From the NCBI GenBank assembly GCA_025463875.1, contig JAODBI010000049.1, positions 1-56,682 of the forward strand: a DNA stretch of 56,682 nt. Direction: 5' to 3'. A program made the translations under genes and the position numbers. The notes under the pieces are model-generated. The model was not told the DNA's origin. It searched no databases and saw only the letters and a program-made list of their open reading frames with translations. This document shows, one piece after another, positions 37,485-46,504 of the stretch (the first letter of the stretch is position 1; the number at the start of each line of letters is the position of its first letter). Source of the DNA: Actinomycetes bacterium. GTDB lineage: Bacteria > Actinomycetota > Acidimicrobiia > IMCC26256 > PALSA-610.

Positions 37485-37872
37485 CGGTCTCGTCGTCATC
37501 TTCTGGCGCGACATTCCTGCGCAGGTGAACGCGGGCTCGGGCGCGGAGAAGCATCAGGTGATCCTCCCGCGCCGCTTCCAGCGCGCCGTCGACGACGCGG
37601 CAATGGTCGCCGGCAAGAAGACCGCGAGCGAGTACGTCGGCGAGTGGCGACGCGTCGCGATCGCGGTCCCCGACGACGCCGGAGGGATGCAAGCCGCCGC
37701 GGAGCAGGAGGCGCACCGGCTGGACGACGCGTTCCCGCGCGAACGGCTGCAGCAGCTCGTGGCGAACGGCGGCCGCGACCCCGATGCACCCGATCCCGTG
37801 CCGGCGCCGGCGGCGGCGTCGGACGCGATCGGTGATCTGCCGACCTTCGATGTGAAGGAAGCGCGGCCGTGA
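37468..37872 (+). CDS. PF13769-type 'virulence factor' small protein
   Basis: A 134-residue protein beginning MPRRGSGLVVIFWRDIPAQV, followed by QVILPRRFQRAVDDAAMVAG and ASEYVGEWRR. This is the pattern of a small family misleadingly named virulence factor that recurs in betaine/MttB operons. Function is unknown; the C-terminal third is Pro/Ala-rich. It overlaps the DUF1638 gene by 17 bases and the activator gene by 4 bases, so its stoichiometry is tied to theirs. A partner role in corrinoid methyl transfer is inferred from context only. Confidence 0.75.
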   Translation: MPRRGSGLVVIFWRDIPAQVNAGSGAEKHQVILPRRFQRAVDDAAMVAGKKTASEYVGEWRRVAIAVPDDAGGMQAAAEQEAHRLDDAFPRERLQQLVANGGRDPDAPDPVPAPAAASDAIGDLPTFDVKEARP

Positions 37873-39842
37873 GCGCGACGCGCCTCGTCGGAGAGCCGAC
37901 GATCGTGTTCACGCCGAGCGGCCGGCGGGGAACCGTCCCGGCGGGTACGACGGTGCTCGACGCCGCGCGCCGGCTCGGTGTCGATCTCGATTCGATCTGC
38001 AACGGACGGGCGTTATGCGGTCGTTGCATGGTCACGCCCGGATTCGGCGAGTTCCCCAAGCACGCGATCGTGAGCGACCCGGCAAGCCTCGACACGGCGA
38101 CCGGCGCGGAGCGCGCGTATCGCGGCCGTCGCCCACTCGAGCCGACGAGTCGCCTGGCGTGCTCGGCCCACGTCCTCGCCGACGTACTCGTCGACGTTCC
38201 CGCCGCGAGTCAGGTCCACCGGCCCGTCGTACGCAAGTCGGTCGCGCTCGACGATCTCGTCATCGATCCCGTCGTGCACCTCTACGTTGTCGACGTTCCG
38301 GCTCCCGATCTCGGCTCCGACCGCAGTGAGTTGCGCCGCCTCTACGACGCGCTCGCACTCGAATGGGGTCTCACCGATCTCGACATCCGATCCGCGATCC
38401 TCGCCACGCTCCAACCGGCGCTGGCTCACGGTGCGCGCACCGTCACGGTCGCGGTGCACGGCGGTCACTGGGTGTCGGCCGTGTGGCCGGGCTTCGTCGA
38501 CACTGCGTACGGAGTTGCGGTCGACGTCGGCTCGACGACTGTCGCCGGACACCTGTGCGATCTCACGACCGGCGAGGTGGTCTCGTCCGCCGGGATCATG
38601 AATCCGCAGATCCGTTTCGGCGAGGATCTGATGAGCCGCGTGTCGTACGTGATGATGCACCACGACGGCGCGGCCGAGCTCACCCACGCCATCCGCGCCG
38701 GGCTGCGCGACGTCGTCGACGAGCTCACCCTGACCGCCGGCGTCGAGCCCGATCGCGTCGTCGACCTCGTGCTCGTCGGGAACCCGATCATGCACCACCT
38801 CGTGCTCGGCATCGATCCCACACCGCTGGGCACCGCGCCGTTCACGCTCGCGACCGACGAGCCGGTCGATGCGTGGGCCGACGACATCGGGCTCGATCTC
38901 CCCAACGCACACCTGCACGTGCTGCCGTGTATCGCAGGCCATGTCGGCGCGGACACCGCGGCGGCGGTGCTGCAGGAGGGCCCGCACCGGGGCGACGCCG
39001 TCATGCTCCTCGTCGACGTCGGGACCAACGCCGAGATCGTGCTCGGCAACCGGGAATGGCTCTTCGCCGCGTCGAGCCCCACCGGGCCCGCCTTCGAAGG
39101 AGCGCAGCTCTCGTGCGGAGTGCGAGCGACGACCGGCGCGATCGAGCGGGTCCGGATCGACCGCGCCACGCTGGAGCCGCGCGTCAAGATCATCGGCGTC
39201 GACGCCTGGTCGGACGAGGACGGCTTCACAGAGCAGGTTGCGCAAGTCGACGTCACCGGCGTCTGCGGCAGCGGCATCATCGAAGCAATCGCCGAGCTGT
39301 TGCGCGCGGGTGTGATCCTGCGCGACGGCACGATCGACGGTTCCGCCGCCCCCCGATCATCCCGGGTGGTGGCCGACGACCGCACCTTTGCTTTCGTGCT
39401 GTACGAGGGAAGCACTCACGAGCTGCGGATCACGCAGAACGACGTCCGGGCGATTCAGCTCGCCAAGGCCGCTCTCAACGCCGGGATCCGCCTCTTGATG
39501 GATCACGCGACCATCACCGGGTTCGACGCGGTCCGGCTCGCGGGCGCGTTCGGGAGCCACATCGATCCCGCGTACGCGATCGCGATCGGACTGATCCCCG
39601 ACTGTGATCCCGCGATCGCAACGAACGTGGGCAACGCGGCGGGCGGCGGTGCGGTGCGCGCGCTCCTGTCGAACGCGGCGCGCGTCGAGATCGCCGAGGT
39701 CGCGCGCCGGATCGTGAAGATCGAGACCGCGACCGAGCCCGCGTTCCAGGCGCATTTCGTGCGCGCCATGGGCATCCCGGATTCCGACGAGACCGCGCCG
39801 CGCCGTACCCGCCGCGCGACCAGGGGGGTGCCCACACCGTGA
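37869..39842 (+). CDS. RACo-type ASKHA corrinoid activation protein with [2Fe-2S] domain
   Basis: A 657-residue ATP-dependent reactivase that returns inactive Co(II) corrinoid to Co(I). The N-terminal ferredoxin domain has Cys44, Cys50 and Cys53 (ICNGRALCGRC) and Cys98 (SRLACSAHV) for a [2Fe-2S] cluster. The large C-terminal part is the DUF4445/RACo ASKHA fold: GVAVDVGSTTVAGHL, MNPQIRFGEDLMSRVSY, LLVDVGTNAEIVLGN, SSPTGPAFEGAQLSCGVRA and VRLAGAFGSHIDP. GTG start overlaps the previous stop. It links the corrinoid protein and MttB genes and is expected to service their cofactor. Confidence 0.93.
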   Translation: MSATRLVGEPTIVFTPSGRRGTVPAGTTVLDAARRLGVDLDSICNGRALCGRCMVTPGFGEFPKHAIVSDPASLDTATGAERAYRGRRPLEPTSRLACSAHVLADVLVDVPAASQVHRPVVRKSVALDDLVIDPVVHLYVVDVPAPDLGSDRSELRRLYDALALEWGLTDLDIRSAILATLQPALAHGARTVTVAVHGGHWVSAVWPGFVDTAYGVAVDVGSTTVAGHLCDLTTGEVVSSAGIMNPQIRFGEDLMSRVSYVMMHHDGAAELTHAIRAGLRDVVDELTLTAGVEPDRVVDLVLVGNPIMHHLVLGIDPTPLGTAPFTLATDEPVDAWADDIGLDLPNAHLHVLPCIAGHVGADTAAAVLQEGPHRGDAVMLLVDVGTNAEIVLGNREWLFAASSPTGPAFEGAQLSCGVRATTGAIERVRIDRATLEPRVKIIGVDAWSDEDGFTEQVAQVDVTGVCGSGIIEAIAELLRAGVILRDGTIDGSAAPRSSRVVADDRTFAFVLYEGSTHELRITQNDVRAIQLAKAALNAGIRLLMDHATITGFDAVRLAGAFGSHIDPAYAIAIGLIPDCDPAIATNVGNAAGGGAVRALLSNAARVEIAEVARRIVKIETATEPAFQAHFVRAMGIPDSDETAPRRTRRATRGVPTP

Positions 39843-41413
39843 GCGACGACGACATTCCCGCGGCGGCGACGGCCACCGGACCCGAGCCGCGGCGCGGTCG
39901 GACCGGCGGGCGCAGCGGGCGGCAAGCGGCCCGCCTGGCCACGCACATCGAAGCCGTACCGTTCCTGACGCGCACGCTGAAACCGCTCGACGTGGTGAGC
40001 GACGAGGGCCTCTCGATCATCGAGGAGAACGCCGACACGATCCTCGAAAGGGTCGGCGTCATCGTGCACGACTATCCCGACGCGCTCGCGCTCTATGCCG
40101 CCGCGGGCGCCGATGTCGACGGTGAGCGCGTGCGCTTCCCACGTGGGCTGTGCCGTTCCATCGTCCAGGCGACCGCACCCGCCATCTACACGCAGCACGC
40201 GCGCAACCGCGCGCACAACGTGCAGATCGGGGGCGACGCCACGGTGTTCGCGCCCAACTACGGCTCCCCCTTCGTGCACGATCTCGACGACGGCCGGCGT
40301 TACGCGACGCTCGCCGACTTCCAGAACTTCGTGAAGCTCACGTATCTGTCGCCCAACCTGCATCACTCCGGCGGGACGGTGTGCGAGCCCGTCGACATCC
40401 CCGTGAACAAGCGGCACCTCGACATGGTCTACGCGCATCTCCGCTACAGCGACAAGCCGTTCATGGGCTCGGTGACGGCCGCGGCACGCGCCGCGGACAG
40501 TGTGGAGATGGCCCGCATCGGCTTCGGTGGCGACCTCGAGGACCGCACCGCGATGACGAGCCTCATCAATGCGTCGTCGCCGCTCGTGTGGGACGCGACG
40601 ATGCTCGGCGCCGCGCACGTCTACGCGGCCGCCAACCAGGCCACCATCATCACGCCGTTCATCCTCGCCGGCGCGATGGCGCCGGTGACGACGGCCGGCG
40701 TCGCGGCGCAGACGTTGGCGGAAGCACTGGCCGGTATGGCGTTCGTGCAGCTGGTGCGACCCGGTGCGCCCGTCGTGTTCGGGTCGTTCGCGTCGTCGAT
40801 GTCGATGCAGACCGGTGCGCCGACGTTCGGTACCCCGGAACCGTCCCTCGTGCTGTACGTCGTCGGCCAGCTCGCGCGCCGTCTCGGCGTGCCCTTCCGA
40901 TCGGGCGGTTCGTTGTGCGCGTCGAAGCTGCCCGACGCCCAGGCTGCGTACGAGTCGGCCAACACACTGCAGGCCACGGTTCTCGGCGGCGTGAACTTCG
41001 TCCTGCACGCTGCGGGCTGGCTGGAAGGCGGCCTCGCGATCGGCTACGAGAAGTTCATCCTCGACGACGACCAACTGGGCATGATGGCGACGTTCGTACG
41101 CGGGGTCGACCTGTCCGAGAACGGCCAGGCGCTCGACGCCATTCTCGAGAACGGACCTGGGCAGCACTTCCTCGGGACGGCGCACACGCTCGCCAATTTC
41201 GAGAACGCCTTCTACCGGTCGACGACGGCCGACAACGCGAGCTACGAGCAGTGGCTCGAAGACGGGGGCCTCGACGCGTCGCAGCGCGCCAACGCGATCT
41301 GGAAGCGCCGGCTCGCCGAGTACGAACCGCCCGCGATCGATCCGGCCGTCGACGAGGCGCTGCGCGACTTCATCGCCCGGCGCAAGTCCGAGATGCCCGA
41401 CGAGATCGGCTGA
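39839..41413 (+). CDS. mtgB: MttB-family methylamine/betaine:corrinoid methyltransferase, non-pyrrolysine
   Basis: A 524-residue TIM-barrel methyltransferase of the trimethylamine methyltransferase family (PF06253). There is no in-frame amber codon, so it belongs to the non-pyrrolysine branch, whose members demethylate glycine betaine (MtgB), proline betaine or carnitine. Family segments include GVIVHDYPDALALY, FAPNYGSPFVHDLDDGRRY, HHSGGTVCEPVDIPVNKRHLDM and GGSLCASKLPDAQAAYES. Context with a ProVWX transporter, dimethylglycine dehydrogenase, BetA and Bmt favours glycine betaine. The gene symbol is therefore provisional. It overlaps the activator gene by 4 bases. Confidence 0.88.
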   Translation: MSDDDIPAAATATGPEPRRGRTGGRSGRQAARLATHIEAVPFLTRTLKPLDVVSDEGLSIIEENADTILERVGVIVHDYPDALALYAAAGADVDGERVRFPRGLCRSIVQATAPAIYTQHARNRAHNVQIGGDATVFAPNYGSPFVHDLDDGRRYATLADFQNFVKLTYLSPNLHHSGGTVCEPVDIPVNKRHLDMVYAHLRYSDKPFMGSVTAAARAADSVEMARIGFGGDLEDRTAMTSLINASSPLVWDATMLGAAHVYAAANQATIITPFILAGAMAPVTTAGVAAQTLAEALAGMAFVQLVRPGAPVVFGSFASSMSMQTGAPTFGTPEPSLVLYVVGQLARRLGVPFRSGGSLCASKLPDAQAAYESANTLQATVLGGVNFVLHAAGWLEGGLAIGYEKFILDDDQLGMMATFVRGVDLSENGQALDAILENGPGQHFLGTAHTLANFENAFYRSTTADNASYEQWLEDGGLDASQRANAIWKRRLAEYEPPAIDPAVDEALRDFIARRKSEMPDEIG

Positions 41414-41423
41414 GGGCTGAGGG

Positions 41424-42173
41424 ATGGCCGGAGGCACCGTGCAGTCTGTCGACCGGGCGTTCGCGGTGCTGCGCCAGGTCGCGAGCGAGCCGGGCGGCAT
41501 CAGCGAGGTCGCCCGCGCCGTCGACCTCCCGGTCAGCACGGTGGCGCGCCTGCTCGGCACCTTGGAATCGCTCGGCGCCGTGGTCCGCATCGGCGACTCG
41601 GGGACCTACGGAATCGGCTCCGGTATCCGCACCCTGGCCGAGGGTGTCAGCGCGTCGGAGACGCTCATCGCGCGCGCCCGGCCGCTGTTGACCGAGCTCG
41701 TGGGGCGCACGGGCGAGACGTCGGGCCTTTCGGTGCTCGACGGCGACGAGGTCGTGTACCTCGATCACGTCGAGAGCGAGAACGAGGTGACGCTGCGCGA
41801 CTGGACGGGTGCGCGCCTTCCATTGCACGTCGTGTCGTCCGGACTCGTCCTGCTCGCCGCACAACCGGCCTCGGTGGTCACCGCGTACCTCGCGCACCCG
41901 CCGGCGCGCTTCACGCGTCACACCATGACGCAACCAGCTCGCATCAAGCGCCGGCTCGCCACGATCCGGCGGGAAGGTCACGCGTGGACGATCGGCGAGT
42001 TCGACGAAGGCATCAGCTCCGTCGCCGCGCCCGTTGTCGACGCGCACGGCACCACGGTCGCGGCCATCCACTGCCACGGTCCGAGCTACCGCTTTCCCGG
42101 TCGCGCGACCGCCGACACGATCGCGTCGCGGGTCACCGCGATCGCGCGCGAGCTCGGTGCGCTGCTCCCATGA
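41424..42173 (+). CDS. IclR-family transcriptional regulator
   Basis: A 249-residue regulator. The winged helix lies at about 5-70 (VQSVDRAFAVLRQVASEPGGISEVARAVDLPVSTVARLLGTLESLG). The effector domain spans 75-245 (ELVGRTGETSGLSVLDGDEVVYLDHVE, LPLHVVSSGLVLLAA, ISSVAAPVVDAHGTTVAAI). It lies inside the betaine operon, 10 bases after mttB, so it is probably made with the enzymes and feeds back on the operon, with betaine, choline or dimethylglycine as plausible ligands. No operator was identified with certainty. Confidence 0.92.
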   Translation: MAGGTVQSVDRAFAVLRQVASEPGGISEVARAVDLPVSTVARLLGTLESLGAVVRIGDSGTYGIGSGIRTLAEGVSASETLIARARPLLTELVGRTGETSGLSVLDGDEVVYLDHVESENEVTLRDWTGARLPLHVVSSGLVLLAAQPASVVTAYLAHPPARFTRHTMTQPARIKRRLATIRREGHAWTIGEFDEGISSVAAPVVDAHGTTVAAIHCHGPSYRFPGRATADTIASRVTAIARELGALLP

Positions 42174-42231
42174 GCGCACACATTCAGTCGTTAAGGTTCG
42201 GCCCGCCGCCCCTATCCCGAGGAGTGCAAGA

Positions 42232-44739
42232 GTGAGCGACCTCCCCACCGCCGCGCGAGTCGTGGTGATCGGGTCCGGCATCGTCGGCAACTCGGTGGTC
42301 GCGCACCTGGCCGAGCTCGGCTGGCGCGACATCGTGCAGTTCGACAAGGGGCCGCTCCCCAATCCCGGCGGCTCAACCGGTCACGCGTCGAACTTCATCT
42401 TTCCGGTCGATCACAACCGCGAGATGGCCGCGCTGACCCTCGACAGTCAACGGCAATACGCGGCGATGGGCGTCAACACCACGTGCGGCGGGATCGAGAT
42501 CGCGCGCAACCCGGAGCGCATGGAGGAGTTCCGGCGCCGGATGACGTCGGCCACGGCGTGGGGCGTCGACGCCGAGCTGCTGACGCCCGCCGAGGTCGCC
42601 AAGCTCGTCCCGTTCGTCAACACCGAGATCGTGCTCGGTGGCTTCTATACGCCGAGCGTCTCGGTCGTCGACTCGCTGCGCGCGGGGACGATCTTCCGCG
42701 AGCGGGCGATCGAGCTCGGTGCACTGAAGACGGTGGCCGCGGTGGAGGTGCTCGACATCGAGGTCGAGCAGGGACGCGTGCAGGCCGTCGTCACCGACCA
42801 GGGGCGCCTCGCGACCGAGTACGTGGTGGTCGCGTGCGGAGTGTGGAGCCCGCGCATCGCGGCGATGGCGGGCGCGACCATCCCGCTCACCCCGGCGGTG
42901 CACCAGATGATCGACGTCGGCCCGATCCCCGAGCTCGAGGCCACCGGCAACGAGATCGGCTTCCCGATCATCCGCGACATGGACACGTTCTGTTACGAAC
43001 GCCAGACCGGCGGCTCGATGGAGGTCGGCTCCTACGCGCACCGGCCGATCTTCCACCGCGCCGACGACATCCCGTCGATCAAGGAATCACGCCTCTCGCC
43101 CACCGAGCTGCCGTTCACCGCCGACGACTTCGACCAACAGCTCGAGGAGGCACTCGAGCTCATGCCCGACATTCTCTCGACGGCGGAGATGAAGTACGCG
43201 ATCAACGGACTCCTGTCGCTGACTCCCGACGGCTTCCCGCTCCTCGGCGAGACGGCCGAGGTGCAGAACCTCTGGTCGGCCGCCGCGGTCTGGATCAAGG
43301 AGGGTCCGGGAGTGGGTCGCATGATCGCGGAGTGGATGACGCACGGTGCGTCCGAGATCGACGCGCACCACTCCGACATCACACGCTTCTACCGGTACGC
43401 GCGCAACGATCATCACGTTCGCGCGCGCTGCGCCGAGCACTACAATAAGACGTACGGCATCGTGCACCCGCGTGAGCAGTGGGCATCGGAACGCAACATG
43501 CGCTGCGCGCCGTACCACGCGCGCACGCAGGCGCTCGGCGCGGTGTACTTCCAAGCCGGCGGGTGGGAACGCCCGCACTGGTACGAGAGCAACGCGGCGC
43601 TCGTCGAGCACTACGGCATCGAGGACCGCCCCCACGAGTGGGACGCCCGCTGGTGGTCGCCGATCATGAATGCCGAACACCTCGCGATGCGCGCGGGCGT
43701 CGGCATGATCGATCTCGCACCGTTCGTCGTCTTCGACATCAACGGCCCGGGCGCGCTCGACTACCTGCAGCACCTCACCGTGAACAACTGCAATGTCGCG
43801 GTCGGCCGTTCGATCTACACACCGTTGCTCGACCCCCGGGGCGGCTTCCGCACCGATCTCACGATCTTGCGGCTCGCCGACGACGCATTCCGGGTCGTCA
43901 CCGGTGCGTTCGACGGTCCGCGTGACGCGCACTGGTTCCGGTCGCACCTCCCGACCGGCGGCTCGGTCACCTTCGTCGACAACACCTCCGCGTACGCCAC
44001 GATCGGCGTGTGGGGACCGAAGGCGCGCGCGCTCGTGGAGTCGCTCACCTCCGACGACATCTCCGACGCCGCGCTCCCCTACGGCTCGACCGCCGAGGTG
44101 CTGATCGACTCCATCACGGTCCGCCTCTTCCGCATCTCCTACGTCGGCGAGCACGGCTGGGAGATCTACGTGCCGAGCGACAACGCGCTCGCGATCTGGG
44201 ACCGGTTGTGGGAAGCCGGACAGGCATTCGGCGTGACCGCGGTCGGTGCAGGGGTGTACGGAACGACGGGACGACTGGAGAAGGGCTATCGGCTCATGGG
44301 TGCCGAGCTCGACGGCGAGTACACGCCCGTGGAAGCCGGTCTTGCGCGGCCGAAGGTCAAGACCGCCGACTTCATCGGCAAGGACGGCTACCTCGCCGCG
44401 CGCGAGGCCGAGCCCGCGGCAGTGTTGTGCACGCTGACGGTCGAGAACCACATCTCACCCCGCGACGGGATCGCGCGCTTCATGTGCGGTTCCGAACCGA
44501 TCCTCACGCTCGACGGTGAGCGCATCGTCGACGCCAAGGGCCGGGTTTCGATCGTCACCTCGGCGGGCGCGGGCCCCTCCGTCGGCAAGTTCCTCCTGCT
44601 CGCGTATCTGCCCCCGGAGCACGCCGTCGTCGGTACCGACCTACTCGTGCGCTACATGAACGAGGACTACCCGGTGCGGGTCGCGGTGGCGGGGTCCCGA
44701 CCGTTGTTCGATCCCGACGACGCGCGCATGAAGGGCTGA
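42232..44739 (+). CDS. dimethylglycine dehydrogenase fused to a GcvT-like folate domain
   Basis: An 835-residue fusion from GTG 42232 (AGGAG 8 bases upstream). The FAD-binding DAO domain (about 8-400) has VVVIGSGIVGNSVVAHL; His51 in STGHASNF matches the histidine that covalently binds FAD in DMGDH. A linker domain and GcvT/aminomethyltransferase domains (about 440-830: MIDLAPFVVFDINGPGALDYLQ, EKGYRLMGAELDGEYTP) bind tetrahydrofolate. The reaction is dimethylglycine to sarcosine with the methyl group captured as 5,10-methylene-THF. The next two genes encode an ETF, the likely electron acceptor. Sarcosine dehydrogenase activity is an alternative. Confidence 0.9.
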   Translation: MSDLPTAARVVVIGSGIVGNSVVAHLAELGWRDIVQFDKGPLPNPGGSTGHASNFIFPVDHNREMAALTLDSQRQYAAMGVNTTCGGIEIARNPERMEEFRRRMTSATAWGVDAELLTPAEVAKLVPFVNTEIVLGGFYTPSVSVVDSLRAGTIFRERAIELGALKTVAAVEVLDIEVEQGRVQAVVTDQGRLATEYVVVACGVWSPRIAAMAGATIPLTPAVHQMIDVGPIPELEATGNEIGFPIIRDMDTFCYERQTGGSMEVGSYAHRPIFHRADDIPSIKESRLSPTELPFTADDFDQQLEEALELMPDILSTAEMKYAINGLLSLTPDGFPLLGETAEVQNLWSAAAVWIKEGPGVGRMIAEWMTHGASEIDAHHSDITRFYRYARNDHHVRARCAEHYNKTYGIVHPREQWASERNMRCAPYHARTQALGAVYFQAGGWERPHWYESNAALVEHYGIEDRPHEWDARWWSPIMNAEHLAMRAGVGMIDLAPFVVFDINGPGALDYLQHLTVNNCNVAVGRSIYTPLLDPRGGFRTDLTILRLADDAFRVVTGAFDGPRDAHWFRSHLPTGGSVTFVDNTSAYATIGVWGPKARALVESLTSDDISDAALPYGSTAEVLIDSITVRLFRISYVGEHGWEIYVPSDNALAIWDRLWEAGQAFGVTAVGAGVYGTTGRLEKGYRLMGAELDGEYTPVEAGLARPKVKTADFIGKDGYLAAREAEPAAVLCTLTVENHISPRDGIARFMCGSEPILTLDGERIVDAKGRVSIVTSAGAGPSVGKFLLLAYLPPEHAVVGTDLLVRYMNEDYPVRVAVAGSRPLFDPDDARMKG

Positions 44740-44747
44740 GCAGAGCA

Positions 44748-45536
44748 TTGAGCGGCTTGCGCATTCTCGTCTGCGTGAAGCGGGTCCCCGCGCCCGGCGC
44801 GCAGATCACACTGACTCCCGACGCCCGGGCCGTCGACGCGCGCAATCTGGCCTTCACGACGAGCCCCCACGAGGAGTGCGCGGTCGAAGCGGCCCTCCAG
44901 CTCGTCGAGGCGCACGGCGGCGATATCACCGTGCTTACCGTCGGGCCCCCCGAAGCCGAGGAGCAACTGCGGTTCTCCGTCTCGGTCGGCGTGCAGCACG
45001 CGGTCCTCCTCACCAACGACGAGCTGGCTGCGGGCGGGGATCTCGACCCGCAGGCGACGGCCCGCACGATCACCCGCGGCGTCCGCACGCTCGAAACCGA
45101 GGCCGCTCGGCCGTTCGACGTGCTCCTGTTCGGCAACGAGTCGGCCGACTCCGGCGGCTTCCAGGTCGGCGTGCGCGTGGCGCGGATGCTCGGCCTCCCG
45201 ATTGTCAACGGCATCAAGGGGATCGCCATCGCCGACGGCGTGCTCACCGCGCGGCGGGAGGGCGACGCCGGCTTCGAGGTGTATCGGATGCCGCTTCCGG
45301 CCGCGGTCGGCGTGAAGGAGGGCATCAACCTCCCGCGCTACCCCACCCTGCCGGGACGGCTTCGCTCGAAGAAGGCCGAAGTGCGCTCGTGGCCGTTCGT
45401 GACCGAGCCGGGCGGCCTCACGATGGTGCGCTTCGCCACGCCGACGGTCGAGCTCACCGAGACGGTGGTGCTCGGCGCGGGCGCGGGTGCGGCCGGCGCG
45501 GTCGTCGATCTTCTGGTCGAGCTGGGCATCGCATGA
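44748..45536 (+). CDS. etfB: electron transfer flavoprotein beta subunit
   Basis: A 262-residue ETF beta subunit starting at TTG 44748: LRILVCVKRVPAPGAQITLTPDARA, SPHEECAVEAALQL, GGDITVLTVGPPEAEEQLR and VLLFGNESADSGGFQVGVRVARMLGLP are typical. It binds AMP or, in bifurcating types, a second FAD; this looks like the catabolic acceptor type. It follows the dehydrogenase gene by 8 bases and overlaps etfA by 4. It would carry electrons from DMGDH to ETF:quinone oxidoreductase, which is not in the window. Confidence 0.9.
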   Translation: MSGLRILVCVKRVPAPGAQITLTPDARAVDARNLAFTTSPHEECAVEAALQLVEAHGGDITVLTVGPPEAEEQLRFSVSVGVQHAVLLTNDELAAGGDLDPQATARTITRGVRTLETEAARPFDVLLFGNESADSGGFQVGVRVARMLGLPIVNGIKGIAIADGVLTARREGDAGFEVYRMPLPAAVGVKEGINLPRYPTLPGRLRSKKAEVRSWPFVTEPGGLTMVRFATPTVELTETVVLGAGAGAAGAVVDLLVELGIA

Positions 45537-46504
45537 CCGGCGCGCCGCTCGTCCTGATCGACCACGACCGCGGGGTCGTCGGCGACGACACGCGCCAGGC
45601 GCTCGCATTCGCACGCGCCTGTTTCCCGGACCTTCCGATTGCGGCGGTCGTCATCGGCCGCGAACAGACCGAGCCGATCGCGGGCGCGGACACGACCTTT
45701 CATATCCGCCACACCGCGCTCGTCGACTACGCACCCGAAGCGTGGGGCGACGCGCTCCACGAGCTCGCAGTCGCGCAGTCGCCCGGTGCGATCGTCGCCA
45801 CCGGCACCGAACGCGGCAACGAGGTGCTCGCGCACGTCGCCGCGATCGCCGACCAGCCGTTCGCCTCCAACGTCATCGAGGCCGTGGCCGGAGCATCCGG
45901 AACGCCGTGGCAGATCCGGCGCCTGCGCTGGGGCGGAAGCCTGCTCGAGGACGCCACGCTCGACGCGACGCTGCCGATCATGAGCTGCGCGCTCCACGTC
46001 TTCCCGAACGAAATATCCGGTGGTCCGCCAAACGCCGACACGCCGGTCGTCGAGTTCGTCCCCACCCTCGGACCCGACGCCGGGCGCACGCGCATCGTCG
46101 ACCGGGTGCGGGTTGCGGAGGGGATCACGCTCACGACGGCTCCGGTCGTGGTGAGCGGCGGCCGGGGTGTCGGCTCCGAGGAGGGATTCGCCGCCATTGA
46201 AGCGCTCGCCGAGCTGCTAGGCGCGGCCGTCGGTTGCTCCCGGGTCGTCACCAACCAGGGATGGCGGCCGCACGCCGACCAGGTCGGCCAGACCGGCAAG
46301 CGGGTCGCGCCCGATCTTTACATTGCGTGCGGTATCTCCGGGGCAATACAACATTGGGTTGGGATGCAGGCGGCAAAGAACGTGCTGGCGATCAACACCG
46401 ATCCCGACGCGCCCATGGTCACCAAGGCCGACTACGCGGTCATCGGTGATCTGCACGAGATCGTTCCGGCGATCGTCGCCGAGATCCGCCGGCGGCGCAC
46501 GTGA
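45533..46504 (+). CDS. etfA: electron transfer flavoprotein alpha subunit
   Basis: A 323-residue ETF alpha subunit. The N-terminal domain is divergent ([21 protein letters not shown]); the C-terminal FAD domain is well conserved: [66 protein letters not shown] and [14 protein letters not shown]. With EtfB it forms a heterodimer that accepts electrons from the adjacent dimethylglycine dehydrogenase. ATG overlaps etfB and the GTG of proV overlaps its stop, so all are coupled. Confidence 0.92.
   Translation: MTGAPLVLIDHDRGVVGDDTRQALAFARACFPDLPIAAVVIGREQTEPIAGADTTFHIRHTALVDYAPEAWGDALHELAVAQSPGAIVATGTERGNEVLAHVAAIADQPFASNVIEAVAGASGTPWQIRRLRWGGSLLEDATLDATLPIMSCALHVFPNEISGGPPNADTPVVEFVPTLGPDAGRTRIVDRVRVAEGITLTTAPVVVSGGRGVGSEEGFAAIEALAELLGAAVGCSRVVTNQGWRPHADQVGQTGKRVAPDLYIACGISGAIQHWVGMQAAKNVLAINTDPDAPMVTKADYAVIGDLHEIVPAIVAEIRRRRT

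Noticed and set aside
39839..41413. Pyrrolysine-containing MttB
   Set aside because: No in-frame TAG occurs; the protein is the non-pyrrolysine type.
39503..41590. 695-codon minus-strand open frame opposite mttB
   Set aside because: Antisense to a clear MttB gene; no recognisable domain.
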